Shown here one piece after another: positions 42,314 through 51,033 of a stretch of DNA of 64,000 bases; within the stretch, counting starts at the first letter, position 1, and the number at the start of each line of letters is the position of its first letter. The stretch comes from Lachnospiraceae bacterium. GTDB lineage: Bacteria > Bacillota > Clostridia > Lachnospirales > Lachnospiraceae. Made by a program: the position numbers and the translations under genes. Below the pieces are notes generated by a model. The model did not search any database, was not told the origin of the DNA, and saw only the letters and a list, made by a program, of their open reading frames with translations. The stretch spans positions 62,001 to 126,000 of the forward strand of contig JAGAMG010000050.1 in NCBI GenBank assembly GCA_017624835.1. Direction: 5' to 3'.

Positions 42314-42979
42314 ATGACAGCAAAAGAAATGTTAAGTAAGGTAGACCATACACAGTTAAAGGCATTTGCTACATGGGAGGATATCGTTGCGCTCTGTGAG
42401 GAAGCAATTACCTATCAGACTGCAAGTGTTTGTGTTCCCCCTGCCTATATTAAGAGAATCCATGATACCTATGGAGAGAAAATAAATATTTGTACTGTAG
42501 TAGGCTTTCCTTTAGGCTATAGTGTAACAGAGGCGAAGAAAGCAGAAATTGTACAGGCACTTAAGGATGGCTGTAATGAAATTGATATGGTGGTGAATAT
42601 CAGTGATGTGAAGAATGGTCTGTTTGATAAAGTGGAGGAGGAAATCCGCCAACTGAAAGCAGCCTGTGGCGAGCATATCCTGAAGGTTATCATTGAAACC
42701 TGTTATCTTACCGAGGAAGAGAAGATTGCCATGTGCAAGGCAGTAACCAATGCAGGAGCAGATTATATCAAGACCTCTACCGGATTTGGTACGGATGGTG
42801 CTACCAAAGAAGATATTGAGCTTTTTAAAAAGCATATTGGAACCAATGTAAAAATGAAGGCAGCAGGCGGAGTGTCCACCTTGGAAGATTTAGAGATGTT
42901 TATTGCTCTTGGCTGTGACCGCATTGGAACCTCTAGGGCAGTTGGTCTTTTGAAAGGAGAACTTACAGAGGGGTATTAG
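42314..42979 (+). CDS. deoC: Deoxyribose-phosphate aldolase
   Basis: A 221-residue class I aldolase that splits deoxyribose-5-phosphate to acetaldehyde and glyceraldehyde-3-phosphate. DHTQLKAFAT (11-20), TVVGFPLGYSV (about 60-70), DMVVNIS and the Schiff-base Lys in DYIKTSTGFG (about 151-160) and the second Lys in VKMKAAGGVS are all there. GGAGGGC precedes the ATG. Nucleoside uptake or phosphorylase genes are not adjacent. Confidence 0.96.
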   Translation: MTAKEMLSKVDHTQLKAFATWEDIVALCEEAITYQTASVCVPPAYIKRIHDTYGEKINICTVVGFPLGYSVTEAKKAEIVQALKDGCNEIDMVVNISDVKNGLFDKVEEEIRQLKAACGEHILKVIIETCYLTEEEKIAMCKAVTNAGADYIKTSTGFGTDGATKEDIELFKKHIGTNVKMKAAGGVSTLEDLEMFIALGCDRIGTSRAVGLLKGELTEGY

Positions 42980-43065
42980 GAATAAGAACTAATAGCAGTA
43001 TGATAGGATAAGAGCTGCTTGGAAAAGAGTGAATTTAAATGTTAGAAAAAAAGAAAGGTTTATGA

Positions 43066-44919
43066 ATGACCATGGAGAATTTAGTGATTCAGGAAAGATT
43101 AGCGTTGCTTAGAAGTGCTATGCAGGCAGCTGGCATAGATTTTTACATGATGCCCACTGCAGATTTTCATAATTCAGAGTATGTAAACGACTATTTTAAG
43201 GTAAGAGAGTATTTCTGTAATTTCTCCGGCTCCAATGGTACCCTTTTGGTATGGCAGGAGGGTGCAGGGCTTTGGACGGATGGAAGGTATTTTATTCAGG
43301 CAGAGAAGGAACTGGAAGGTACTACGGTAGATTTGTTCCGCATGCTGGAAGAGGGTGTACCTACCATTGAGGAATTTTTGAAAGAAAAGATGGAGAATGG
43401 GCAGACTCTGGGCTTTGACGGAAGAGTGATTTCTGCCATGAATGGCAAGCGATATGAAAAAGCATTGGCTGATAAAAGGATTCAATTTGCCTATGATAAG
43501 GATTTGGCAGAGGGTATCTGGACGGACAGACCGGACTTCCCGGCAGGAAAGGTAACTGTGCTGGGTGAGGATGTTGCCGGTAAGAGTGTGGAGGAAAAGC
43601 TGCAGGAAACACGTGAAAAAATGGCAGCGGAGGGAGCAGACAATTTGCTCTTAACCAAGCTGGATGATATTATGTGGCTTTTTAATATCCGTGGCTGTGA
43701 TGTGGAGTGTAATCCGGTGGCAATGTCCTATGCGTATATTACAGAAGAGTCTGCACTTCTTTTTATCCAATCAAAGGCGCTGGATTCGAAGGTGCAGGAG
43801 TATTTGGCAGGACATCGCGTTATTGTAAAGGAATATACGGAAATCGTTGAGTATCTCAGTGAGCTTTCCGGGAAAAGATGTATTTTGCTGGATAACCGTT
43901 ATTGCAGCTATATGCTGTACAGGCTTCTTTACGGAAAGCAGAATTTGATTGAGAAGAAAAATCCTACAGAAATTCTAAAGGCAAGAAAGAATCCTGTGGA
44001 AATTGCCAATATGGAAAAAATCTATCTGAAGGATAGTGTGGCAGTTACGAAATTTATTTATTGGCTTAAAACCAATATCGGTAAGCAGGAAATTACAGAA
44101 ATCAGTGCAGCGGATTATCTGGAAAAGCTGCGCCGGGAAATTCCGGAATTTTTGGATTTGTCCTTTCCTACCATTGCCGGCTATAAAGAAAATGGTGCCA
44201 TTGTGCATTATACGGCTACAGAGGAAAGCAATGCAACTCTTGCTCCTGAGGGGATGCTTTTGGTGGATTCCGGTGGACAATATGTGGGAGGCACCACGGA
44301 TGTAACCAGAACCATTGTATTAGGAGCTGTTTCTGATGAAATGAAGCTGCATTATACTCTGGTGGCAGCAGGAATGCTGCAATTATCTGCAGCACGTTGG
44401 ATTTATGGTTGTACCGGACGTAATCTTGATATTTTGGCGCGCCAGCCCCTTTGGAATATTGGAAAGGATTATAATCATGGCACCGGACATGGTATCGGAT
44501 ACATTTTGAATGTACATGAAGGTCCACAGAATTTGAGATGGCGTTTTACGGAAGGTATGACTGAGGCGGTGCTGGAGGATGGCATGCTGACCTCCAATGA
44601 GCCCGGACTTTATATTCAGGGAAGCCATGGTATCCGTATTGAAAATGCCATGATTGCCAAGAATGATGTGAAAAATGAATATGGACAGTTTATGCATTTT
44701 GAAACCCTTACCTGGGTTCCCTTGGATATGGATGCCATTGATGAAAGATATTTGACGGATACCACCTGGGCGCTTTTGTATGCTTATCAGAGAGAAGTAT
44801 ATGATAAAATTTCTCCTTATTTAACAGAGGAAGAGCGGGAGTGGCTAAGGAAAGAGACCAAGGCTGATTCTACCGTTATTTTGAAAAAAGGAAGTCATGA
44901 AGATACAATGAGCGTATAG
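43066..44919 (+). CDS. Xaa-Pro aminopeptidase (M24B)
   Basis: A 617-residue three-domain aminopeptidase P, like the eukaryotic and long bacterial form (about 600 residues). The first two domains are creatinase-N type (about 10-145 and 160-310); the catalytic pita-bread domain (about 315-560) has metal ligands in LLVDSGGQYVGGTTDVTRT, HGTGHGIGYILNVHEGP and TSNEPGLY...GIRIEN. It cleaves X-Pro dipeptide ends in the cytoplasm. Start at 43066 or an ATG two codons later; AAAGG precedes it weakly. Confidence 0.94.
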   Translation: MTMENLVIQERLALLRSAMQAAGIDFYMMPTADFHNSEYVNDYFKVREYFCNFSGSNGTLLVWQEGAGLWTDGRYFIQAEKELEGTTVDLFRMLEEGVPTIEEFLKEKMENGQTLGFDGRVISAMNGKRYEKALADKRIQFAYDKDLAEGIWTDRPDFPAGKVTVLGEDVAGKSVEEKLQETREKMAAEGADNLLLTKLDDIMWLFNIRGCDVECNPVAMSYAYITEESALLFIQSKALDSKVQEYLAGHRVIVKEYTEIVEYLSELSGKRCILLDNRYCSYMLYRLLYGKQNLIEKKNPTEILKARKNPVEIANMEKIYLKDSVAVTKFIYWLKTNIGKQEITEISAADYLEKLRREIPEFLDLSFPTIAGYKENGAIVHYTATEESNATLAPEGMLLVDSGGQYVGGTTDVTRTIVLGAVSDEMKLHYTLVAAGMLQLSAARWIYGCTGRNLDILARQPLWNIGKDYNHGTGHGIGYILNVHEGPQNLRWRFTEGMTEAVLEDGMLTSNEPGLYIQGSHGIRIENAMIAKNDVKNEYGQFMHFETLTWVPLDMDAIDERYLTDTTWALLYAYQREVYDKISPYLTEEEREWLRKETKADSTVILKKGSHEDTMSV

Positions 44920-44923
44920 AGGT

Positions 44924-44972
44924 AAATGGCAATGACAATTTATAAAAACGAGATAAATTTTCATTGCCATTT
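44924..44972 (+). terminator. Inverted repeat after the aminopeptidase gene
   Basis: AAATGGCAATGA (44924-44935) and TCATTGCCATTT (44961-44972) are perfect complements, and ATTTAT/ATAAAT continue the stem inside. A T-run is poor, so it may end transcription only in part. Confidence 0.6.
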
Positions 44973-44973
44973 A

Positions 44974-45002
44974 TTGACTTTTGAGTATACATTTGAGATA
45001 AT
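44974..45002 (+). promoter_or_regulatory. pckA promoter
   Basis: TTGACT (44974-44979) and GATAAT (44997-45002) are 17 bases apart. The leader to the pckA ATG is about 170 bases. Confidence 0.7.
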
Positions 45003-45049
45003 GTAAGAGCCTATAATAATCGATAGTGGGGAACTAGCGATTATTTAAA

Positions 45050-45155
45050 CAAAAAGCTGCCTCCCAGAACAAGGTTCTGGGGGTATTATGGTTGAATTGA
45101 CATGTTCAACCCCCCGGAATTGATTGTCCCAAAGCGGACAGAAGGGAGCCAAAAT
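45050..45155 (+). promoter_or_regulatory. Structured pckA leader (three stem-loops)
   Basis: CCCAGAAC/GTTCTGGG (about 45063-45081), GGTTGAA/TTCAACC (about 45091-45112) and TGTCC/GGACA (about 45127-45141) form successive hairpins. GTTCTGGGGG in the first could alternatively pair with CCCCCC after the second, so a switch between forms is possible. No known riboswitch class is recognised. Confidence 0.45.
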
Positions 45156-45179
45156 ACATAATTAAGGAGGACGCATTAA

Positions 45180-46892
45180 ATGTCAACAAAAGCTTATTAT
45201 CCGATTTCTGAAATTGGCGCAGGCAAGCCTGGTTTCAGCAAAACACGTTCTATCATTGAAGGTGCTTTCTACGGAAATAATGTAGTAAAGGTTAACACCT
45301 TAAGAGAGGCATATGAATTAGCTAAGAATTCACCCGGTACCATCGTTACCGACATGCCTATCTACAAAGCAGAAGAGCAGGGTCTGGAGAGAGATTCTAA
45401 GGTTCTGTTATTCAACGACGGTGCAGTTACCGGTCGTTATGCTCAGGCTCGTCGTATCAAGGGAGAGCCCGGTGTAGATGAGACAAAATTAGATAAAGTA
45501 GTTATGGATGCTATTTACAAGACTCGTTGGATGACTCTGTATCATGCAGAGTGCTATATCGGTCTTGATCCTGAATTTATGGTAAAGGCACACCTTCTGA
45601 TTCCTGAAGGAGAAGAGAACATTCTTTACAACTGGATGTTAAACTTCCAGTATATCAATGAGGAATATGCAAAAATGTATGCAAATTCCCAGCCTGTAGG
45701 TAACGGCAATGAGCCTGATATCTACATTTTCTCCAATCCTCAGTGGGAGCCCACTCCCAGCCCTGATGTAGATTACAGCTGCTTAAGCGATGACTTAACT
45801 CTGTGCTACTTCGATACTGACCAGAACTGTGCTGCAATCCTTGGTATGAAATACTTTGGTGAGCACAAGAAGGGTACTTTGACCATGGCTTGGGCACTTG
45901 CTAACAGAAATGGTTATGCATCCTGCCACGGTGGACAGAAGGAGTACATCTTAGCTGATGGTTCCAAGTATGTTGCTTCTGTATATGGTCTGTCCGGATC
46001 CGGTAAGTCTACTTTGACTCATGCTAAGCATGGCGGAAAGTATGACATTAAGGTTCTTCATGATGATGCTTTCATTATCAATACTGATACCTGTGCATCC
46101 ATCGCACTTGAGCCTTCTTACTTCGATAAGACCGCTGATTATCCTACCGGTTGTGAAGATAACAAGTTCCTGCTTACCGCACAGAACGTATCTGCAACTC
46201 TGGATGAGGATGGCAAGGTTCAGTTAGTTACTGAGGATATCAGAAATGGTAACGGACGTGCAATTAAGTCCAAATTATGGTCTCCTAACCGTGTAGATAA
46301 GATTGACGCTCCTGTTAATGCTATCTTCTGGATTATGAAAGACCCTGTAATTCCTCCCGTACTGAAATTAAAGGGTGCTGCTTTAGCATCTGTTATGGGT
46401 GCAACTCTGGCTACCAAGACCTCTTCCGCAGAGCGTGTTGCTGCTGGTACCGATATGAACGCACTTCGTTTCGTTCCTTATGCTAATCCTTTCAGAACCT
46501 ATCCTCTGGCTAACGACTATGAGAAGTTCAAGAAGCTGGTAGAAGAGAAGAACGTAGATTGCTATATCGTTAACACCGGTGACTTCATGGGCACCAAGGT
46601 TAAGCCTGCTGATACTCTTGGTATCTTAGAGACCATCGTTGAAGGTAAGGCTAAATTCGAGCAGTGGGGCAAGTTCGAGGATATCGAAATCATGTATGAT
46701 TGGTCCGGAAAGACTGCTGACTTCACTCCTAATCTTCAGGACGCTTCCTACCTTGAGGCACTTAAGGCTGCAATGCAGAGCCGTGTAGGCGCTGTTGAAG
46801 GCTTCGCTACCAAGAAGGAAGGTTATGATAAGCTTCCTGATGAAGCATTAGCAGCTTTGAAGAAGCTTGTTGATGAGGCATCTGCTCTGTAA
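45180..46892 (+). CDS. pckA: Phosphoenolpyruvate carboxykinase (ATP)
   Basis: A 570-residue PEP carboxykinase that interconverts oxaloacetate and PEP with ATP/ADP; in fermenting anaerobes it can run in the CO2-fixing direction. The kinase loop GLSGSGKSTLT (about 273-283), the metal site HDDAFI and the Arg-rich RFVPYANPFRTYP stretch support this. It is longer than the usual 530-540 residues of the family. AAGGAGG precedes the ATG. Codon use is strongly biased to preferred codons, as in highly expressed genes. It links well with the oxaloacetate-forming cluster at 1369-6965. Confidence 0.95.
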   Translation: MSTKAYYPISEIGAGKPGFSKTRSIIEGAFYGNNVVKVNTLREAYELAKNSPGTIVTDMPIYKAEEQGLERDSKVLLFNDGAVTGRYAQARRIKGEPGVDETKLDKVVMDAIYKTRWMTLYHAECYIGLDPEFMVKAHLLIPEGEENILYNWMLNFQYINEEYAKMYANSQPVGNGNEPDIYIFSNPQWEPTPSPDVDYSCLSDDLTLCYFDTDQNCAAILGMKYFGEHKKGTLTMAWALANRNGYASCHGGQKEYILADGSKYVASVYGLSGSGKSTLTHAKHGGKYDIKVLHDDAFIINTDTCASIALEPSYFDKTADYPTGCEDNKFLLTAQNVSATLDEDGKVQLVTEDIRNGNGRAIKSKLWSPNRVDKIDAPVNAIFWIMKDPVIPPVLKLKGAALASVMGATLATKTSSAERVAAGTDMNALRFVPYANPFRTYPLANDYEKFKKLVEEKNVDCYIVNTGDFMGTKVKPADTLGILETIVEGKAKFEQWGKFEDIEIMYDWSGKTADFTPNLQDASYLEALKAAMQSRVGAVEGFATKKEGYDKLPDEALAALKKLVDEASAL

Positions 46893-46915
46893 TTATTAGG
46901 AATATGTAGTAATTG

Positions 46916-46947
46916 ACCACGGAAAGATTATCTTTCCGTGGTTTTTT
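46916..46947 (+). terminator. Terminator after pckA
   Basis: CCACGGAAAGA (46917-46927) and TCTTTCCGTGG (46931-46941) are a perfect stem with loop TTA and a TTTTTT tail. Confidence 0.93.
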
Positions 46948-46990
46948 CATCAAAGAAATTTATAAAAAAATAATTTGGGAAAAATTTCAG

Positions 46991-47019
46991 TTGTAATCTG
47001 ACAGTGGATTGGCTATAAT
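46991..47019 (+). promoter_or_regulatory. 6S RNA promoter
   Basis: TTGTAA (46991-46996) and TATAAT (47014-47019) are 17 bases apart, a near-consensus sigma-A promoter about 7 bases before the RNA start. Confidence 0.75.
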
Positions 47020-47025
47020 AGAATT

Positions 47026-47215
47026 AACCTGAGATGTGCGATAACTCTTGCTAATTTTGAACCTACATTTTCTTTAAACGGGATTCCTATATTGCCAAGT
47101 GGCTGTCAAGCCCTCACTCATTCATGAGGATTGGAAGGGAAGGCAAAAGGTTGGTTGCGGTTACCCACCTAGCATTGCTAGGAGTCAAAAAGTAAGAGGC
47201 GGCATTTTGGGGATA
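47026..47215 (+). ncRNA. ssrS: 6S RNA
   Basis: A noncoding RNA of about 190 bases that binds the sigma-A RNA polymerase. The closing stem CCTGAGATGT (47029-47038) pairs with GGCATTTTGGG (about 47201-47211), as in the 6S consensus. An apical hairpin has CCTCA/TGAGG (about 47115-47132). The 3' side of the central bubble holds a small hairpin CCTAGC/GCTAGG (47167-47182). It has its own promoter and a terminator after it and no ORF. Ends are estimated. Confidence 0.82.
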
Positions 47216-47226
47216 TACAAAAGAAA

Positions 47227-47260
47227 AAGGGCTGTTGTACAATAGGTACAACAGCCTTTA
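47227..47260 (+). terminator. Terminator after 6S RNA
   Basis: GGCTGTTGTAC (47230-47240) and GTACAACAGCC (47246-47256) pair perfectly around AATAG, with a weak TTTA tail. It lies 40 bases before the AraC gene. Confidence 0.75.
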
Positions 47261-47299
47261 AATATACAATAAAGATACAAAGAGGGAAGAGAATAGGTT

Positions 47300-48124
47300 A
47301 TGGTACATAACAGACCTTTTTATGAAAGCCGAGAAATGTTTTATGATTGTCATATCTGGAAACATCCCAATTATCCCATCCATTTGCACAAGCATTTAGA
47401 ATTTGCCTATGTGGCAGGAGGAGAACTTTCCATGACTGTAGGTGGTGTGGAATATATAGTCAGAGAAGGGGAGTGTATGCTGGTATTTCCATATCAGATA
47501 CATGAGTTTTCTTCCAAGGGGGATGTGGATTTGACTTTGGTCATAGCAGATATGGAATATATGGGAGAATTTCAGGAAGAGCTGGCTGCATATGAGTTAA
47601 AGAGTCCCTTTTTTCATAAGGAAGAGTTGTCTTCCTATGGGCAGAAAATTTTAGAATTAATACGGGAAAGTGCCTATGATACCAATGTTCCATATCAATT
47701 GGATAAGGGCTTGTTTATGGTATTGCTTACGGATGTTTTTCATAATTTGCCATTGCTTCCAAGACAAAAAAATGTAGATTTGAGCATGGCACAAAAGCTT
47801 TTGCAATATATTAATGAAAATATTATGCAGGAGATTTCTGCAACGGAGGTGGCGAGAGCTTTGGGAATCAGTCCTTTTTATTTGTCCCATATTTTTTCGG
47901 AGGAACTGAAAACTTCTTTTCCCACTTATGTGTCCCAGCAGAGATTGTCCTATGCCTGTGATATGTTGAGGAGTACCACAAAAAGTGTGACAGAGATTGC
48001 TTATGATACCGGATTCGGAAATATAAGAAGTTTTCATCGCTGCTTTAAAAAACAGTTTGGATGTACTCCCACAGAATGGAGAAATGAAAATAGAAGAGAG
48101 GAAATTGAGAGGGCGGGTTATTGA
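47300..48124 (+). CDS. AraC-family transcriptional regulator
   Basis: A 274-residue regulator with an N-terminal cupin (about 20-100; YPIHLHKHLEFAYVAGGELS... and EGECMLVFPYQIHEF) and a C-terminal double helix-turn-helix (about 170-268; ARALGISPFYLSHIFSEEL, then IAYDTGFGNIRSFHRCFKKQFGCTPTEWR). Such regulators usually sense sugars. No sugar operon follows: the next gene, coding for a SpoIID-like protein, starts inside its stop codon, which may be chance overlap or coupling. Confidence 0.92.
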   Translation: MVHNRPFYESREMFYDCHIWKHPNYPIHLHKHLEFAYVAGGELSMTVGGVEYIVREGECMLVFPYQIHEFSSKGDVDLTLVIADMEYMGEFQEELAAYELKSPFFHKEELSSYGQKILELIRESAYDTNVPYQLDKGLFMVLLTDVFHNLPLLPRQKNVDLSMAQKLLQYINENIMQEISATEVARALGISPFYLSHIFSEELKTSFPTYVSQQRLSYACDMLRSTTKSVTEIAYDTGFGNIRSFHRCFKKQFGCTPTEWRNENRREEIERAGY

Positions 48125-50073
48125 GTAGAAAGCGAACACATTTAAATAAATCCCAGAGAATGCAGCTGAAAGCGTTTATCTGTGTATCGGGTATCTTGCT
48201 ATTATTGTTGTTGTTTCTTGGAAAGATAGTAATATCCCTACTACATAAGGAGCCGGAGCAAAAGCCGGAGCCGGAAGTACATATTCCTATAATGGAACTG
48301 TATTCAAATGTATGGATAATGGAAGCGGATGCAGAAAAAATCATGGTATTCCGGGATGGGGCGGAAGAAACCTATTATTATGGAGATGGTGTAAATGTAG
48401 CTGCGGATGGAAGTCAGGTTTACGGAGATTTGGTGCGGGAACAAATTGCAGATATTACCCTGTCCGATGGAAAGGTTGACAAGATAGAAGTAAAGCAGGA
48501 AAAGGTAAATGGCAAGATATTGAGTGCTGATGCAGATGGTGTTGAGATAGAAGGAATGGGGAAGCTGCCCTTGGCAAAGGATTATAAGGGGTATCGTATA
48601 TTTAATATCCTTGAGATGTGCACCATAGAAGATTTACCCTTTGGTTATGATTTTGCAGATTTGGTATTGGATAACGGTCAGATTTGTGCCCTTTTACTTG
48701 CAAAGGAAGAGGCTATGGAGTATATTCGTGTTTTGATTAAAGCCTCTGATTACTCCGGTCTTTTGCATGAGGAAGTGACAGTTACTTCGGATAGTGATTT
48801 TACGGTACAATACGGAAACTATGATAATTTGCAATATGAAGAACATCCTGCCGGGGAGGAAATTGTAATAGGCAGGGATAGCGAATATTTAGCCGGTGGA
48901 AGAGTTAGTATTCTTCCTAAGGTAATTACCGGAAAGGTTATTTTAAATAGTGTAAACAGAAATCAAGGAATTCCAAGCTATAGAGGACATATGGAATTGG
49001 TAGGGACAAATGATGGCATTGCTGTGATTAATCAGGTTACCTTAGAGGAATATTTATATAGTGTAGTTCCCAGCGAAATGCCTTCTTCTTACCCGGAGGA
49101 GGCGTTGAAAGCTCAGGCAATCTGCGCCAGAACCTATGCCTACGGACATATGCTTCATGCAGGATATCCTGAGTATGGTGCTCATGTGGATGACAGTACC
49201 TCCTATCAGGTCTACAATAATATTTTGGAGCAGGAAAGTACTACTACGGCCGCCAAGGGAACCTATGGGCAGCTTTTGTTTACAGAAGGTGGTGCACTGG
49301 CGGGAACCTATTATTATTCCACCTCCTGCGGAGTGGGAACGGATGCAAAGGTTTGGAAGACGGAAGCGGCACAGAATATAACCTATCTGAAAGCAAAGGC
49401 TTTGAACAAAAGTAGTATGCAGAGGGAATTGACGGGAGAGGTTGACCAGGAAAATGCAGAGGATGTTGGTGTGGCTTTGCAGGATGAGGAAGCTTTTGCG
49501 GAATTTATTTCTGTTATCCGTGAGGATGACTTTGAGGTGGCAGAAGGGTGGTATCGCTGGAATTATCAAGTAGAAAGCATTGATACAGAGCATATGCTGG
49601 AGGTACTTCAAAAAAGGTACAATGCTAATGAAAAGTTGGTTTTGACACAAAAGGATGAAGAGTTTGTCAGTGAACCTATAGAGGAGTTGGAGCAGATAAC
49701 AGACCTGTATGTGGAAAAACGTGGTGTGGGCGGAATTGCCGATGAGCTTATTATTGAGACAAAGAAGCATACTTATAAGGTGATTTCCGAGCATAATATA
49801 CGTTATGTCCTAAATGATGGAGAAAGTAAAATTCACAGACAGGATGGCAGCAAGGTTGCTTCGCCCAATTTACTGCCCAGTGGATTCTTTATTTTAGAGC
49901 CTGAAAAGGAAAATGATGTGGTAACAGGCTACAGCCTGAACGGAGGGGGATTTGGGCACGGCGTAGGAATGAGTCAGAATGGTGCCAGAAGTATGGCAAA
50001 ATGTGGTTATACCTCAGAACAGATTTTACTATTCTTCTATGAAAATTGCTATATTGCGAATGTATATGAGTAG
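48121..50073 (+). CDS. SpoIID/LytB-domain protein
   Basis: A 650-residue exported protein with an N-terminal span (about 18-38), an unassigned domain to about 280 and a SpoIID domain (about 285-650) containing EYLYSVVPSEMPSSYPEEALKAQAICARTYA and GFGHGVGMSQNGARSMAKCGYT. SpoIID is a lytic transglycosylase acting in spore engulfment and LytB an amidase enhancer. At 650 residues it is about twice the length of SpoIID. TTG start overlaps the AraC stop by four bases, with GAGAGGGCGGG before it. Confidence 0.88.
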   Translation: MSRKRTHLNKSQRMQLKAFICVSGILLLLLLFLGKIVISLLHKEPEQKPEPEVHIPIMELYSNVWIMEADAEKIMVFRDGAEETYYYGDGVNVAADGSQVYGDLVREQIADITLSDGKVDKIEVKQEKVNGKILSADADGVEIEGMGKLPLAKDYKGYRIFNILEMCTIEDLPFGYDFADLVLDNGQICALLLAKEEAMEYIRVLIKASDYSGLLHEEVTVTSDSDFTVQYGNYDNLQYEEHPAGEEIVIGRDSEYLAGGRVSILPKVITGKVILNSVNRNQGIPSYRGHMELVGTNDGIAVINQVTLEEYLYSVVPSEMPSSYPEEALKAQAICARTYAYGHMLHAGYPEYGAHVDDSTSYQVYNNILEQESTTTAAKGTYGQLLFTEGGALAGTYYYSTSCGVGTDAKVWKTEAAQNITYLKAKALNKSSMQRELTGEVDQENAEDVGVALQDEEAFAEFISVIREDDFEVAEGWYRWNYQVESIDTEHMLEVLQKRYNANEKLVLTQKDEEFVSEPIEELEQITDLYVEKRGVGGIADELIIETKKHTYKVISEHNIRYVLNDGESKIHRQDGSKVASPNLLPSGFFILEPEKENDVVTGYSLNGGGFGHGVGMSQNGARSMAKCGYTSEQILLFFYENCYIANVYE

Positions 50074-50100
50074 ACCTTTTGAGGAAAGGAAGCAAAGGAT

Positions 50101-50907
50101 ATGTTGAGAAAAGGGATTACCCTGGTACTTAGTATTGCAAAACAGATAAAAAAGCAGAATATAAGTGCATTTGCAGCAAGTACAGCCTTTTTCTTTTTTC
50201 TGTCGCTGGTTCCCATGTTGGTGATGGTGTGTACGATAATTCCCTATACGCCTTTGACAGAAAAAAATTTGGTGGCTGTGATTACAGAATTGACACCGGA
50301 TGCCATGGATGCTTTGGCAGAAAATTTGATAGCTGAGGTCTATGAAAAATCGGCTGGAATCCTTTCCGTAGCAATTATTGCCACTATCTGGTCGGCGGGA
50401 AAGGGAGTGATGGCATTGATGCAGGGCTTGAATGTAATTTCAGGAGTGGAGGAAGATAGAAATTATTTTGTGGTGCGGTTGGTTTCTTCCTTTTATACAG
50501 TCATAATGCTGCTTATTATGCTAATGTCCCTGGTGATAATGGTGTTTGGAAATGAACTTGTGGAGCTTGCGCTGTATCGCATTCCACAATTACAGGTGAT
50601 TGTAGCTTTTTTTATGAATTTTCGGTTTGTGCTGGTGTGGTTTGTGCTTTCTGTTTTGTTTGCCATGATATATGCGTATATTCCCAATGAGAAGCTGAAA
50701 TTCAGGGAACAATTGACAGGAGCTATGTTTTCGGCCATCGGCTGGAGTGTATTTTCCTGGTGTTTTTCCATTTATGTAAGCAGGATGGGGGCAGGTATTT
50801 ATGGTAGCTTGTCTGTGATTATTCTGGTGATGATTTGGATGTATGTGTGTATGTATATTGTGATGATAGGAGCTTACTTGAATCATTATTTTAATCGGAG
50901 CAAATAA
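50101..50907 (+). CDS. YihY/virulence factor BrkB-family membrane protein
   Basis: A 268-residue polytopic membrane protein with about six hydrophobic segments; the start STAFFFFLSLVPMLVMVCTIIPYTPL, the mid-region SAGKGVMALMQGLNVISGV and the end IYGSLSVIILVMIWMYVCMYIVMIGAYLN fit the YihY family. Its function is not established. Follows the SpoIID-like gene by 27 bases in the same direction. Confidence 0.88.
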   Translation: MLRKGITLVLSIAKQIKKQNISAFAASTAFFFFLSLVPMLVMVCTIIPYTPLTEKNLVAVITELTPDAMDALAENLIAEVYEKSAGILSVAIIATIWSAGKGVMALMQGLNVISGVEEDRNYFVVRLVSSFYTVIMLLIMLMSLVIMVFGNELVELALYRIPQLQVIVAFFMNFRFVLVWFVLSVLFAMIYAYIPNEKLKFREQLTGAMFSAIGWSVFSWCFSIYVSRMGAGIYGSLSVIILVMIWMYVCMYIVMIGAYLNHYFNRSK

Positions 50908-50943
50908 AGAGCATTCGTGTGATAATATAAAAGTTTAAAATGA

Positions 50944-50986
50944 AAACCCGGAAAATGTTTCAAACATTTCTCGGGTTTTTCTTAGG
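50944..50986 (+). terminator. Terminator after the YihY gene
   Basis: AACCCG and CGGGTT bracket AAATGTTT/AAACATTT around a CA loop (50944-50979), followed by TTTTT. A mismatched pair is inside the stem. It may also stop the convergent GH3 transcript. Confidence 0.8.
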
Positions 50987-51033
50987 AGAATATATGAATA
51001 AAGAATGCACTTAAGTGATGGTTAGTAATGCGT

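Noticed and set aside
47040-47220. A riboswitch controlling the AraC gene
   Set aside because: The region has its own promoter and a terminator and fits the 6S RNA fold better.
49054-49794. 246-codon minus-strand frame opposite the SpoIID-like gene
   Set aside because: No family resemblance and no promoter or ribosome binding site; the plus-strand gene is well supported.
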